Below, piece after piece: positions 1 to 8,447 of a DNA stretch of 36,595 nt. Location of the stretch: contig NZ_JAHKPT010000018.1 of assembly GCF_018860635.1 (NCBI RefSeq), positions 1 to 36,595 on the forward strand, in the 5' to 3' direction. How positions within the stretch are numbered: the stretch's first letter is position 1; every line of letters starts with the position of its first letter. The position numbers and the translations under genes were made by a program. This stretch comes from Aliiglaciecola lipolytica. Lineage in GTDB: Bacteria > Pseudomonadota > Gammaproteobacteria > Enterobacterales > Alteromonadaceae. A model generated the notes under the pieces. It was not told where the DNA came from and made no database searches. It saw only the letters and a list, made by a program, of their open reading frames with translations.

Positions 1-214
1 ACCATAATCCGAAGATCAAGGGTTTATTTCAAATTAGTGACAAATTCTCGAAAAAACACGACTAAAGCCCAATAAACGGACAATGTTTGAGCGGGTCGAG
101 CAATCTATAAGCAAACAAATTTGGTTATCTGTTTATTTATGCGTAACATGGCAGTGCTTTCTTTTCCTTTTTAAAAGAAATCCTATAACAATAATCATAT
201 TAGGTAATTACTAC

Positions 215-667
215 ATGAAATCTTTCTCTTTATTAAACACACTATTCGCTATAGCATTTTCAATCATTGCTTACTTCGCACTCCCAGACGATTTTACTTC
301 CGTTCAATTGGCCTTCATTTTCGGCTTACTTTTCGGAGCAATCGCCATTCCTCAATTTTCTAAACTTATTTCTGAATCCAAATCAGTTAAAAGTTCAGCA
401 GAAGACATATCATCAACCACCACTCTTTATGTTGGTAACCTTCCATATAAAGTAGACGAAAATGCAGTATCTGAACATTTTTCAGAATTTGGCACTGTAG
501 CCTCAGTTCGATTAATGAAAGACCGCCGCACTGGAAAGCGCAAAGGATACGGTTTTGTTGAAGTTGCCAGTAGCAGTGCAGACAAAATGATTAAGAAGTT
601 AAACGATACTGATTTTCAAGAACGCACCTTGAAAGTACGTTTAGCAAAAGATAAAACCGAAGGCTAG
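215..667 (+). CDS. Membrane-anchored RRM-domain RNA-binding protein
   Basis: A protein of about 150 residues with two hydrophobic segments at the N-terminus (roughly residues 4-22 and 27-46) followed by one RNA recognition motif (about residues 70-145). RNP-2 is visible as LYVGNL and RNP-1 as KGYGFVEV, so the domain should bind single-stranded RNA. Its membrane segments suggest it acts at the inner membrane. The frame stays open upstream to 83, but I chose the ATG at 215 because it begins the hydrophobic segment directly and the extra 44 residues look like translated intergenic sequence; no strong Shine-Dalgarno supports either start. It is a single gene closed by a strong terminator, convergent with the sensor kinase. 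Bacterial RRM proteins of this size are known in gammaproteobacteria, but the targets of this one are unknown. Confidence 0.8.
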   Translation: MKSFSLLNTLFAIAFSIIAYFALPDDFTSVQLAFIFGLLFGAIAIPQFSKLISESKSVKSSAEDISSTTTLYVGNLPYKVDENAVSEHFSEFGTVASVRLMKDRRTGKRKGYGFVEVASSSADKMIKKLNDTDFQERTLKVRLAKDKTEG

Positions 668-690
668 GCAGAAGGTTTAAAACCTTAAAT

Positions 691-722
691 AAAAATGGCG
701 CTTAAACAGCGCCATTTTTTTT
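691..722. terminator. Bidirectional intrinsic terminator
   Basis: The stem TGGCGC (696-701) pairs with GCGCCA (709-714) around a 7-nt loop. It is flanked by A5 on the left and T8 on the right, so it can terminate both the RRM gene and the convergent kinase gene, whose stop codon lies inside the T-tract. Confidence 0.85.
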
Positions 723-3700
723 AATCCGCTTTCATTTTTTTGATATAAGCTTTGGGAGACAGCCCAAATTCCTTTTTAAACTTGTTGCTAAAATACGCCG
801 ACGATGAAAACCCAACATTAAAGGCAGTTTCAGTTATCTGCTTGCCATTGAGTAAATCGTCTTTAGCTTTAATAAGGCGGTATTTTCTCAGTAGTTCAGT
901 AAAACTAGAATTAGTAAATGCGGTGAGTTTACGATTTAATTGCCTTTCACTTATGGTGAGTTCAATAACTGCTCGACTTCTACTACAACGATTATCTTTA
1001 TAGTTATCTTCTAACCAGTCAATAAATTTGTCATAAAAGCGCGTATCCCGCTCAGAAGACATGCAATCGCTATTTAATTCGAAAATATCCTTATTTTCAA
1101 CACCATTGAAATTATATTTTTGTGAGATCTTTCGTCTTATTTCTAGTAAATTTTTCGCCCTAGCCAACAATTCTAAGTTATTAAAAGGTTTCTTGATATA
1201 TTGATCAATATGGTGTCCCCAGCTCGCCATTCGAGTTTTATCATCGCCTTTGGCAGTCAACATGATGATGGGAATATGGGACGTCAGTTCGTTTTCCCTT
1301 ATCTTGCCGGCTAGCTCAAAACCATCTGACACTGGCATCATCAGGTCAGTAACAATAATATCCGGTATTATTTCCAATGACTTTTCGAACCCTTCTTGTC
1401 CATTTTTAGCAGAATAACAATCGTATTCCTTGCTAAAAATTAAACTTAAATAATTACGCATATCGACTTGGTCTTCCACTATCAGGATTGAAAGCTTCTT
1501 AGTAGCTTCATTATTTACACTTGATATAGTGCTATCGATATCGACAACTTCCAATTCAGTTTTGTTATTATCGATTGAAGTAGATACAAACAATTCAGAT
1601 TCTGTAATAGAAGTAACATTACTTTTTGGAAGGCTAATTATAAATTTTGTACCCTCGCCAATTTGACTTTCGACTTCTATATTGCCCCCATTAGCGTTAA
1701 CCAGCTCCTTGACCACTGCTAAGCCTAAACCGGATCCATTGGCTTCGGAAGCGTTTTCCAATCGAGTAAATCGGTCAAAAATCAAATCCATGTTTTCAGC
1801 TTCTATTCCTAAACCATGATCAGCTATTTCTATTGTGAGAGTACTATCTACGCTTGAAACACAAACAACGACATCACCACCTTCGTTGTTATATTTAAAA
1901 GCATTCATTAGTAAATTCGAAAGTATTTTTTCCAAAGAGTCAGCAATGTAAGTACCAGTTCCCTCACACGTATTTTTAAAAATTAATTGCTGTCCTTTAC
2001 TTAACGAAATTGGTCTAAATGATTCAACGATTATTTGAATAGAGTTATAAAGATCATAGTGAACCTTATCATCCAACCTACTCGAATCTATTTTCGATAA
2101 TTCAAGTACTTGGTCGACTAGATTAGTTAGTCGAAATGCATTAAGCCTCAATATATCTAAAAACCTTTTTGATTTTTCGTCTGTAATAGACTTCGCAAGT
2201 TGTTCAATAGGGCCAGAAATTAAAGCAAGTGGTGTCCTAAACTCATGAGATGCATTTGCATACAATAATTCTTTATGGTGCAACGCATCACCTAACCTCC
2301 GTTTACTTGTAGCCAATTCCTTTGTTTGTATTAGAACAGAGGACTCTAACCTTTCATTGAGGGACTTAAGCTGAAAAGTTCGATATTTAGAAAAACCAAT
2401 TAAAGCAAGAATACACGCAATAATATAGACAGTGTAAGCCTGCCATGTCTGCCAATAAGGAGGTCGAACCTTAATCTTTAATGAATTTACGGGTTGTATA
2501 CTTGCACTTTTGGGATCCACGACACGGACTTCAAATAAATAGTCTCCGCTTGGCAATGTTGAGTAAGTGGCTGATGCATTTTTCGTAGAAGCGTCAACCC
2601 AACTATTATTCAAACCAACTAACCTATATTGAAATTTCAATACATCACGATCTACAAAGTTATTCGCGGCGAAGCTTAATTCGAATAAAAATTCATCATA
2701 AGAAATCACCATTGGTGTATTATTCTCAACAGATTTAATCAAATCTAGCTTTTTTGAGACCATGCCTTGTTCGTCCCTAAGCAACACCATGAGATCAACA
2801 AATACTGTTTGGTTAACTTTTTTGAGGCGCTTATCGAGAAATCGATTGGCCAAACGAGTATTTACTATATAATTTTCTCTATCTCCGGCAATCAGTATTT
2901 GATCATCTGTCAGATTTATTGAAGCAGTTATTTCAAAGTCGACATCTTTAATACCGTCTTCTTTACCGAGTTTAATTGAGGTCTTATTAACGTGGTCATA
3001 TCTAACCAATCCCTGATTGGTCATTACCCAGAAATACCCCTCCGAATCCTGCACAAGCTCTCTTATATGTCTAGAATTCGCAGTATAAACAGTATCAATA
3101 TATTTTAAATCTCCGGAGTTTTCATCTAAATAAGCTAGCCCAGCCCCATCGGTACAAAGCCAAATAACCCCTTTATTGTCTTCCAATAAACAATTGTTAA
3201 TATATGCTAATTTTTTATCAACAATAAGATTTTCTACATCTATTTGTTCAAGTTCGCTAAGGCTCTTAACTCCATAAAACCTTAGCGCTACAATTATTTG
3301 ACCATCAGTTTTTTTTAGCAAAATATCAGGATTAACACTTTTAACTAATTGCTTATAGTTTCCATACTTATCAATTCTATAAATACCCGGGGATTTTCCA
3401 CCTATCACGCCAAATAGAGAGTAACTTTCTGAGTAAGACAAAATAGAAGTGATTTCCCCCCCTTTTAAATCTATATTGAAGTACTTAATTTCATAATCTC
3501 CGCCTTGCTTAAAACCAACCTCCGCTAACCCTAATTTATCTGAGAATATTAAATATGCATTTCCAGACAGCTTTCTAATTGAGCTTACAAAGCCAATATC
3601 TTCTGTAAGCTCTTTTATTACGAAAGTATCCAAATCGAATTCTTGCAGACGATTATTAAAAGATAGCATTAGCTTTTCGCCATCGAAGAAACTCTCTTCA

Positions 3701-4725
3701 ATCGAGCCTGAACTACTTTTAGATAAATTCAAATATGCAATCGAATTATTTATTGAATTGAATGTGGTGATACCAAAAAGAGGACTAGAAAAAACAAAAG
3801 TGTCATCATCAAAAACACTAACATCATAAACGTCACCAAAATCGACCCCTCCCATTTCATCAAAAATTTTAACTGTTTCTGGCTGTTTATTATTCATAAA
3901 CTCTATTCTTTTAAATCCATTTTGATAAATCCAAAGATCTTGATTTCCAAACTTAAAAATTTGAGTGACGTCCTCATCAATACTGTCAGTTAGTAAAAAG
4001 CCAACTTGATTATTTTTTCTATCAATTGAAAGTAGTCCTTTGTTTGTCCCAACAAGCAAGGTATTTGAATCTAAAACAAAAACAGTGTGAAACTCTAAAA
4101 TATTCTCAAATTTATCGGGGGAAATAAGCTCCAAGATCTCCCCGTTATTTGAACTGATTAACTTATTGTATTCATCAATCGCATAAATAGTATTTTCAGC
4201 AATCTCGAAAAACGTAATATCTCTCGTATCAGCAATAGATGAATCTAATTCTAATTTATACTTTCCTGTTGCAATTGAATAACTATATATTTCTCCGCCA
4301 CAACTGAAATAAATAACTTCATCGATACCTTTGATATCGCGGCAAAATAGGGACACTTTTTCTTTAATATTGAAATCGACTTTATAAAACTCATCGGCTT
4401 CTAAAAAATAAATACCTTTCCCAAAGGTTGCAATCCAAATTCCCCCTTGAATATCTTCGTATATGGATTCAACATCATATTCAAACAGAGAATGATCTTT
4501 TTCCCCATAACGTAAAACATAAGAGCCAGTAATTGCAAAGATTCCATTTTCTCCCCCTAACCATAAAGAAGACTTCCCTTTAAAGAGCGAGTGAGTAGCA
4601 CCTAAAGGACTATCTTCAAGTGTCTTTTTCGACTCAAAAGAATATGAGTTAACACAATAAATAAAAGCTAAAATTGACAGTACATTTCTAAGTTTTTGTC
4701 CCAAAAACACAACTATTTGTCCCAC
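721..4725 (-). CDS. Hybrid two-component system protein (HTCS): propeller sensor, histidine kinase, receiver, AraC output
   Basis: A single-chain signalling protein of about 1334 residues. The order is a signal-peptide-like N-terminus; Reg_prop-type beta-propeller repeats (about 30-680) in the periplasm; a Y_Y_Y domain (about 690-755); one transmembrane helix (about 760-780); HisKA with SHEFRTP (His near 826); HATPase_c with NAFKYN, DHGLGI and GSGLGLAVV; a receiver with TDLMMP (phospho-Asp near 1126) and KKPF; and a C-terminal AraC-type double HTH (about 1235-1334). All catalytic motifs look intact. This architecture is best known from Bacteroidetes carbohydrate-responsive HTCS regulators; the ligand here is unknown. 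The frame begins at GTG 4725, four codons after an in-frame TAA, with no clear Shine-Dalgarno. A later GTG at codon 6 is also possible. The start region is overlapped by two TGTCCCA repeats, which suggests autoregulation. The gene looks more AT-rich than the housekeeping genes nearby. Confidence 0.9.
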   Translation of the reverse strand: MGQIVVFLGQKLRNVLSILAFIYCVNSYSFESKKTLEDSPLGATHSLFKGKSSLWLGGENGIFAITGSYVLRYGEKDHSLFEYDVESIYEDIQGGIWIATFGKGIYFLEADEFYKVDFNIKEKVSLFCRDIKGIDEVIYFSCGGEIYSYSIATGKYKLELDSSIADTRDITFFEIAENTIYAIDEYNKLISSNNGEILELISPDKFENILEFHTVFVLDSNTLLVGTNKGLLSIDRKNNQVGFLLTDSIDEDVTQIFKFGNQDLWIYQNGFKRIEFMNNKQPETVKIFDEMGGVDFGDVYDVSVFDDDTFVFSSPLFGITTFNSINNSIAYLNLSKSSSGSIEESFFDGEKLMLSFNNRLQEFDLDTFVIKELTEDIGFVSSIRKLSGNAYLIFSDKLGLAEVGFKQGGDYEIKYFNIDLKGGEITSILSYSESYSLFGVIGGKSPGIYRIDKYGNYKQLVKSVNPDILLKKTDGQIIVALRFYGVKSLSELEQIDVENLIVDKKLAYINNCLLEDNKGVIWLCTDGAGLAYLDENSGDLKYIDTVYTANSRHIRELVQDSEGYFWVMTNQGLVRYDHVNKTSIKLGKEDGIKDVDFEITASINLTDDQILIAGDRENYIVNTRLANRFLDKRLKKVNQTVFVDLMVLLRDEQGMVSKKLDLIKSVENNTPMVISYDEFLFELSFAANNFVDRDVLKFQYRLVGLNNSWVDASTKNASATYSTLPSGDYLFEVRVVDPKSASIQPVNSLKIKVRPPYWQTWQAYTVYIIACILALIGFSKYRTFQLKSLNERLESSVLIQTKELATSKRRLGDALHHKELLYANASHEFRTPLALISGPIEQLAKSITDEKSKRFLDILRLNAFRLTNLVDQVLELSKIDSSRLDDKVHYDLYNSIQIIVESFRPISLSKGQQLIFKNTCEGTGTYIADSLEKILSNLLMNAFKYNNEGGDVVVCVSSVDSTLTIEIADHGLGIEAENMDLIFDRFTRLENASEANGSGLGLAVVKELVNANGGNIEVESQIGEGTKFIISLPKSNVTSITESELFVSTSIDNNKTELEVVDIDSTISSVNNEATKKLSILIVEDQVDMRNYLSLIFSKEYDCYSAKNGQEGFEKSLEIIPDIIVTDLMMPVSDGFELAGKIRENELTSHIPIIMLTAKGDDKTRMASWGHHIDQYIKKPFNNLELLARAKNLLEIRRKISQKYNFNGVENKDIFELNSDCMSSERDTRFYDKFIDWLEDNYKDNRCSRSRAVIELTISERQLNRKLTAFTNSSFTELLRKYRLIKAKDDLLNGKQITETAFNVGFSSSAYFSNKFKKEFGLSPKAYIKKMKAD
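4693..4724 (+). promoter_or_regulatory. Direct-repeat pair TTTTTGTCCCA / TATTTGTCCCA, 21 bp apart
   Basis: GTCCCA begins at 4698 and again at 4719, exactly 21 bp apart and in the same orientation, each preceded by a T-run. The pair overlaps the initiation region of the HTCS gene and sits 77 bp upstream of the peptide gene at 4802. A possible -10 hexamer for that gene, CATAAT at 4755, starts 31 bp after the last A of the second repeat. The same paired motif recurs upstream of the operon at 17927. I infer an operator for an AraC-type protein, most simply the adjacent HTCS. Confidence 0.5.
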
Positions 4726-4767
4726 ATTTAAATGTTAATATTTATGAATCTTTACATAATTAATATG

Positions 4768-4786
4768 GTACAAAAAATGTACTCTA
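4768..4786 (+). promoter_or_regulatory. Small palindrome upstream of the double-glycine peptide
   Basis: GTACA-N5-TGTAC (4768-4782) is followed by TCTA. The 9-mer TGTACTCTA at 4778-4786 occurs again at 21595-21603, upstream of the graspetide precursor. This may be a shared operator or chance; the arms are only five bases. Confidence 0.25.
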
Positions 4787-4801
4787 ACAAGTGAGAATAT
4801 A

Positions 4802-4993
4802 ATGAACTGCAAATTAAACTTAAAAACAATGCAAGAAATTGGCGATGACTACCTCACAGAAATTCAAGGTGGAAGCGACTTGCAATATGCCAATTTTGAA
4901 TTTAGAAATGTATCAGGAAGAGAATTACACCCTATGGATCCTGCCAAAAAAGGGAAAAAACTTAACCCACCATCAGATATAGGCAACCCATAA
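4802..4993 (+). CDS. Small peptide with double-glycine leader (putative bacteriocin or peptide signal)
   Basis: A 63-residue peptide. Residues 1-24 form a typical C39-peptidase leader ending YLTEIQGG, with Leu at -7, Ile at -4 and Gly at -2 and -1. Cleavage would release a 39-residue core beginning SDLQ. The core contains no Cys and no Thr, is rich in Lys and Pro near its end (KKGKKLNPPSD), and has no TTxxxxEE motif, so it does not look like a graspetide of the kind at 21699. Start: ATG at 4802 with a weak AAGTGAG ribosome site. It is divergent from the HTCS gene and lies downstream of the TGTCCCA pair. No exporter or modifying enzyme is adjacent; the nearest C39 transporter in the window is at 19180. 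I do not recognise the core. It could be an antimicrobial peptide or a signal sensed by its neighbour. Confidence 0.65.
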   Translation: MNCKLNLKTMQEIGDDYLTEIQGGSDLQYANFEFRNVSGRELHPMDPAKKGKKLNPPSDIGNP

Positions 4994-5046
4994 TGTTGTA
5001 TATTTCAAAAAAACATATAATTACTCAAATCAAGTAAATACTTAAT

Positions 5047-5086
5047 AAACCGGCAGCAACTTATTAAAATGAGTTGCTACCGGTTT
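5047..5086. terminator. Strong hairpin after the double-glycine peptide gene
   Basis: A 15-base stem (5047-5061 with 5072-5086) has one mismatch and a 10-nt loop. No proper T-tract follows on the plus strand, so it may be a terminator, an mRNA stabiliser or an attenuator of the small upstream transcript. Confidence 0.45.
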
Positions 5087-5210
5087 ACTATATTGACGCT
5101 CGGTATAAGTCACATCCTAACTATCCAATAACGTCCAGTTCTTTTACAAAAACCCCCTCCCACCACCTGTACAAAAAACAAACACATTGAAAACATTGGT
5201 GATTTTCACT

Positions 5211-5227
5211 TTGGTTTAATTATTGCT
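5211..5227 (+). promoter_or_regulatory. Possible sigma-54 promoter of the PEP-CTERM gene
   Basis: TTGG and TTGCT stand in the sigma-54 arrangement: GG at 5213-5214, ten bases, then GC at 5225-5226. The CAC part of the -24 element is not conserved. PEP-CTERM systems are known to be associated with the PrsK/PrsR pair, and PrsR is a sigma-54 activator type, so the context fits, but this is one weak match. Confidence 0.35.
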
Positions 5228-5267
5228 CTTGTAAATTATTGCATTTGTTAGTTATTACATTTGCGAT
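5220..5267 (+). repeat. Three tandem 16-bp repeats before the PEP-CTERM gene
   Basis: Three consecutive 16-bp units start at 5220, 5236 and 5252. Each begins TTATT and carries a TTG at the same register; units 2 and 3 share TTATT-R-CATTTG. They overlap the proposed -12 element and may be protein-binding repeats. The rest of 4994-5315 holds only the hairpin at 5047 and no gene. Confidence 0.4.
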
Positions 5268-5315
5268 GCGGGGCTTAGCAGTTAATACAAAACAAATCAT
5301 TAAAGGAAGAAGACG

Positions 5316-5867
5316 GTGATAGATAAAATAAAAATAAAGGTAATACAATTGATGTTAGTAACGCTGGCATGTTGCTCAGCGCCAGCGATTTCAAGTTTGG
5401 TTTATTCAGACACAAATGCCACTGGAGACTTTTGGGCTCGTCCAGTTGGAGACGGCCCAAGTATTTCAACACTTGGGCCGGTTCAATATCATGTACAAAG
5501 TTTTTATACTGCTGGTTCGGGAGAATTCAATTTTAGCAGTGTCCAGGATTATGATGGTTATTTGCATCTATACGAATTTGATTTCTCGCCAAGCGATCAA
5601 TTAGTCAATTTGTTAGCCGGTGATGATGATGGTGCAGGCGGTATAGGCACCTCAGAATTTAGTTTCAATTTAGTGGGTTTTCAGCAATATTATTTGGTGA
5701 CAAGCGCGTTCGCAGCCGGAGATATTGGCAGCTTTACCAATACCGTAAGCGCAGATGATAGTGATATTGCGGTATTCGCTGGAATGGTTTCTGTGCCCGA
5801 GCCATCTACATTCGCTATTTTTTCCCTAGGTTTGGTGGGGTTAGCATCACGTCGTTTTAAGAAATAA
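5316..5867 (+). CDS. PEP-CTERM sorting-signal exported protein
   Basis: A 183-residue secreted protein with an N-terminal signal peptide (hydrophobic about 8-26). The body is rich in Ser, Asp and Gly, with an acidic GDDDGAG stretch that suggests metal binding, as in PPC-like or other beta-rich surface domains. It ends in a complete PEP-CTERM signal: VPEPST, a hydrophobic helix, then the basic tail RRFKK. Exosortase normally recognises this signal and the cleaved protein is exported to the surface or the exopolysaccharide matrix; no exosortase gene is in this window. It starts at GTG 5316, placed well after AAGGAAGA. A downstream ATG (Met13) is possible but would shorten the signal peptide. 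The body function is unknown. Confidence 0.85.
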   Translation: MIDKIKIKVIQLMLVTLACCSAPAISSLVYSDTNATGDFWARPVGDGPSISTLGPVQYHVQSFYTAGSGEFNFSSVQDYDGYLHLYEFDFSPSDQLVNLLAGDDDGAGGIGTSEFSFNLVGFQQYYLVTSAFAAGDIGSFTNTVSADDSDIAVFAGMVSVPEPSTFAIFSLGLVGLASRRFKK

Positions 5868-5898
5868 ACAAACGATAACGTCCAGCGAGTTTTGAATC

Positions 5899-5929
5899 AG
5901 CACCTTTGATTTCATCGGTGCTTTTTTTG
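5899..5929 (+). terminator. Intrinsic terminator of the PEP-CTERM gene
   Basis: AGCACC (5899-5904) pairs with GGTGCT (5917-5922) over a 12-nt loop and is followed by a T-run. The stretch from here to the tRNA at 6079 shows no gene. Confidence 0.8.
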
Positions 5930-6078
5930 TGTCTATTTTTTGTGTTTGTTTTTGGGATGAGTCTTACTTGGAAGTGATATCTACACGCCATTTTTCGATT
6001 GCTGTCTAAATAAGCCAACGTCTGGACTACAGAACGTCTGGGAATTTAGCAGATAGATAAAAAGGCATAAAGAGAAAA

Positions 6079-6154
<76 letters not shown>

Positions 6155-6243
6155 ACACTAAGGTGACGGCTTTTGATTTACTGTTGTAAGTCGTTCTACA
6201 GCAGTGACAAGGTTGGTAAATCTTGTCTCAAAAGCGAGGCGCT

Positions 6244-6271
6244 ATTTTAATCGCAGATTGAATCTTGTCAA
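6244..6271 (-). promoter_or_regulatory. Sigma-70 promoter of tRNA-Thr with GC-rich discriminator
   Basis: On the minus strand, TTGACA (6266-6271) is followed after 16 bp by TAAAAT (6244-6249) and then AGCGCC. A perfect -35, a good -10 and a GC-rich discriminator are typical of stringently controlled stable-RNA promoters. It would give a 5' leader of about 80 nt before the tRNA. Confidence 0.6.
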
Positions 6272-6360
6272 CAGTTGTTTCTCTACTTATTGGGTTTTAT
6301 TGCAAGTTTTCATCTAAGCGCCTGATTTTTCATCGCAGTGGTTAAGTTATCAGCACCCCA

Positions 6361-7503
6361 TTAATCTATTTTTGCTAGTTTATCTGCTTCATTTAACAAT
6401 TTAGGGAAATGTTCGACTGGAACGTATTTGGCCAACGTAGTCATCAGTTCAGCCAAGTCGGCATAACTGTCACCGGTTAAATTAATATGTCCCATCTTAC
6501 GTTTTGCTCTGACGCTTTTACCATACAGATGCAAGTGGCAGTGATCGAGACTGAGTAAATCAATAGAATAGTCATCGCAACCAATAATATTGATCATCGC
6601 ACTTTTGCCGTGAGCTTGGGTATTACCTAATGGCAATCCCGAAATGGCGCGCATGTGATTTTCAAATTGGCTGCAATCAGTGCCTTGCATACTCCAATGA
6701 CCAGAGTTATGCACCCGAGGCGCTATTTCATTAACCAATAATTGATTGCCTACTTGGAAAAACTCTACGGCTAACACACCAACGTAATCAAATTCATCAA
6801 CTAATTTTGTAAACGCGGTTTGCGCCTGCGCAGTTAGTTGACTATCAATATCTGGCGCGGGGGCAACCGATACATGGAGCTGACCTTGATGATGCAGATT
6901 TTCAGCCAGGGGGTAGAACTTAATGTCACCGTGTAATCCGCGAACACCAACTAACGACAACTCGCGGTCAAATGGCACCATTTGCTCGGCAATTAAAGGC
7001 ACCTGCTCTAAATCTAAATCGGCTAATTGTTGCTTCAATGCAGGTAAATCTTGGTTACTAGATAAACGCCATTGACCGTAGCCGTCGTAGCCATCACGAC
7101 TGGCTTTGATAATCAGTTTTTCGCCTAATTGGGCTACCGCATCATCGAGTTGTTCGATGTCAGTAATAATGAGGTGTTTACTGTTGTTGATCTGTAATTT
7201 CTCGAGTACGTTTTTTTCACGCACGCGATCCGCACCGGTCAAAATAGCTTGCATGCTTGGGTACAGTTTTCCGCTGCTTTGCGCCTGTTCCAGCAAATCT
7301 TCCGGTACATGTTCAAACTCAACCGACAATGCATCGGCCATATCGATAGCTTGTTCAATACTGATATCGAGTTTTATTTTACTAATGGGATCAACCACAG
7401 TGTGATTGGCAACATCCACCGCGTAGACTTTGAATCCCAAAGGCACGGCAGATAGGTACATCATTTGTGCTAGTTGCCCTGATCCATAGATCAGTACGTT
7501 CAT
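6361..7503 (-). CDS. purK: 5-(carboxyamino)imidazole ribonucleotide synthase (PurK)
   Basis: A 380-residue cytoplasmic ATP-grasp enzyme of purine synthesis. It uses ATP and bicarbonate to convert AIR to N5-CAIR. The N-terminus [15 protein letters not shown] is the PurK pre-ATP-grasp nucleotide fold, [10 protein letters not shown] marks the ATP-grasp lid region, and [12 protein letters not shown] is the conserved late catalytic block. The start overlaps the purE stop by four bases (ATGA), so the two genes are translationally coupled and their products act consecutively. Both run away from nhaA. No terminator was found just after the stop. Confidence 0.96.
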   Translation of the reverse strand: MNVLIYGSGQLAQMMYLSAVPLGFKVYAVDVANHTVVDPISKIKLDISIEQAIDMADALSVEFEHVPEDLLEQAQSSGKLYPSMQAILTGADRVREKNVLEKLQINNSKHLIITDIEQLDDAVAQLGEKLIIKASRDGYDGYGQWRLSSNQDLPALKQQLADLDLEQVPLIAEQMVPFDRELSLVGVRGLHGDIKFYPLAENLHHQGQLHVSVAPAPDIDSQLTAQAQTAFTKLVDEFDYVGVLAVEFFQVGNQLLVNEIAPRVHNSGHWSMQGTDCSQFENHMRAISGLPLGNTQAHGKSAMINIIGCDDYSIDLLSLDHCHLHLYGKSVRAKRKMGHINLTGDSYADLAELMTTLAKYVPVEHFPKLLNEADKLAKID

Positions 7504-7991
7504 TCAGGTAACTCCAGTTCATCTAAAGCAAGTACAGTATCGGTTTGCTGTTTTCGAAACGCAACAACGGCTTCAGCCACTTTCTTATCGTGTAGCGCAA
7601 TAACTTGCGCGGCTAGCAAACCTGCATTAGCTGCACCCGCTTCGCCAATCGCTAAAGTACCAACAGCCACACCTTTAGGCATTTGCACTATTGAATATAG
7701 TGAATCAACACCACTTAACTGACTGGAGCGAACAGGTACACCAAAAACTGGAATATGTGTATGCGCAGCAATCATGCCCGGCAGGTGAGCCGCGCCACCC
7801 GCTCCGCCAATAATGACATGGTAATCGTTATCAGCAGCAGTTTTAGCAAATTCAGTTAGTAAGTCTGGCGTTCTGTGTGCGGAAACCACTTTTGCATCAA
7901 AGTCCACACCAAGGTTTTTCAACATAATTGCAGCTTGCTGCATGGTTGGCCAATCTGATTTTGAACCCATTACTATTGCCACTTTAGGCAT
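7500..7991 (-). CDS. purE: N5-CAIR mutase (PurE)
   Basis: A 163-residue class I PurE, which converts N5-CAIR to [14 protein letters not shown], the SAHRTP loop with its catalytic His, and [12 protein letters not shown] are all present. The frame is open up to 8024, but I place the start at 7991, where [13 protein letters not shown] begins. AGGAG lies seven bases upstream and the length then matches the family. It is the first gene of the purE-purK operon. Confidence 0.96.
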   Translation of the reverse strand: MPKVAIVMGSKSDWPTMQQAAIMLKNLGVDFDAKVVSAHRTPDLLTEFAKTAADNDYHVIIGGAGGAAHLPGMIAAHTHIPVFGVPVRSSQLSGVDSLYSIVQMPKGVAVGTLAIGEAGAANAGLLAAQVIALHDKKVAEAVVAFRKQQTDTVLALDELELPE

Positions 7992-8447
7992 ATCTGCTCC
8001 TAAATTTTTAGGTCTGAGAACCAACTGAATGTCGGTAATAAGTTTAGAGGATAAATATTTTAGTCAAATAGTAAAAATGATAGTTAAAAAGCAAACTCTC
8101 GTTAGCCCCTACTCCACCTTCGCTTAAATAAAATATACGTAAACCTAGAACAGGAATACTACCCTCAATAATTGAGGCGGCAGATTGTAGCCTAATTTTC
8201 GCCCAAGCCCAAATCTTGCTAATACGAAATTAAACATTAAATGCCCAAAGGGAGGATTTTATGTAGGTTATTCAAAAATAACTGGGCTTTTTTATACATT
8301 ATCTACGTAATAAACAGGGGATTAGCTATTATATGTAGTGATTAACGTTAACATGGCATGGATTTGATAAAAGTAGCAATTAACTACGCATTCTATGCAT
8401 CCACAAGCTAACCTTAAGGTTGTAATGTAGTTTAAAAGGAGTGATTA
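7992..8447. other. Intergenic region between divergent purE and nhaA
   Basis: There is no convincing gene in these 456 bases. They should hold both divergent promoters, but I could not place -35/-10 pairs with confidence and saw no PurR-like box. There are three perfect palindromes: CCTCAAT-A-ATTGAGG at 8163-8177, TTAACGTTAA at 8342-8351, and AACCTTAAGGTT at 8410-8421. The last lies 26 bp before the nhaA start and could be an operator or leader hairpin. Confidence 0.5.

Noticed and set aside
4802..4993. Reading the double-glycine peptide as a microviridin-like graspetide because of its PPSD segment
   Set aside because: The core has no Thr and no following acidic pair, which ester or amide ring formation of that type needs, and no ligase is adjacent.
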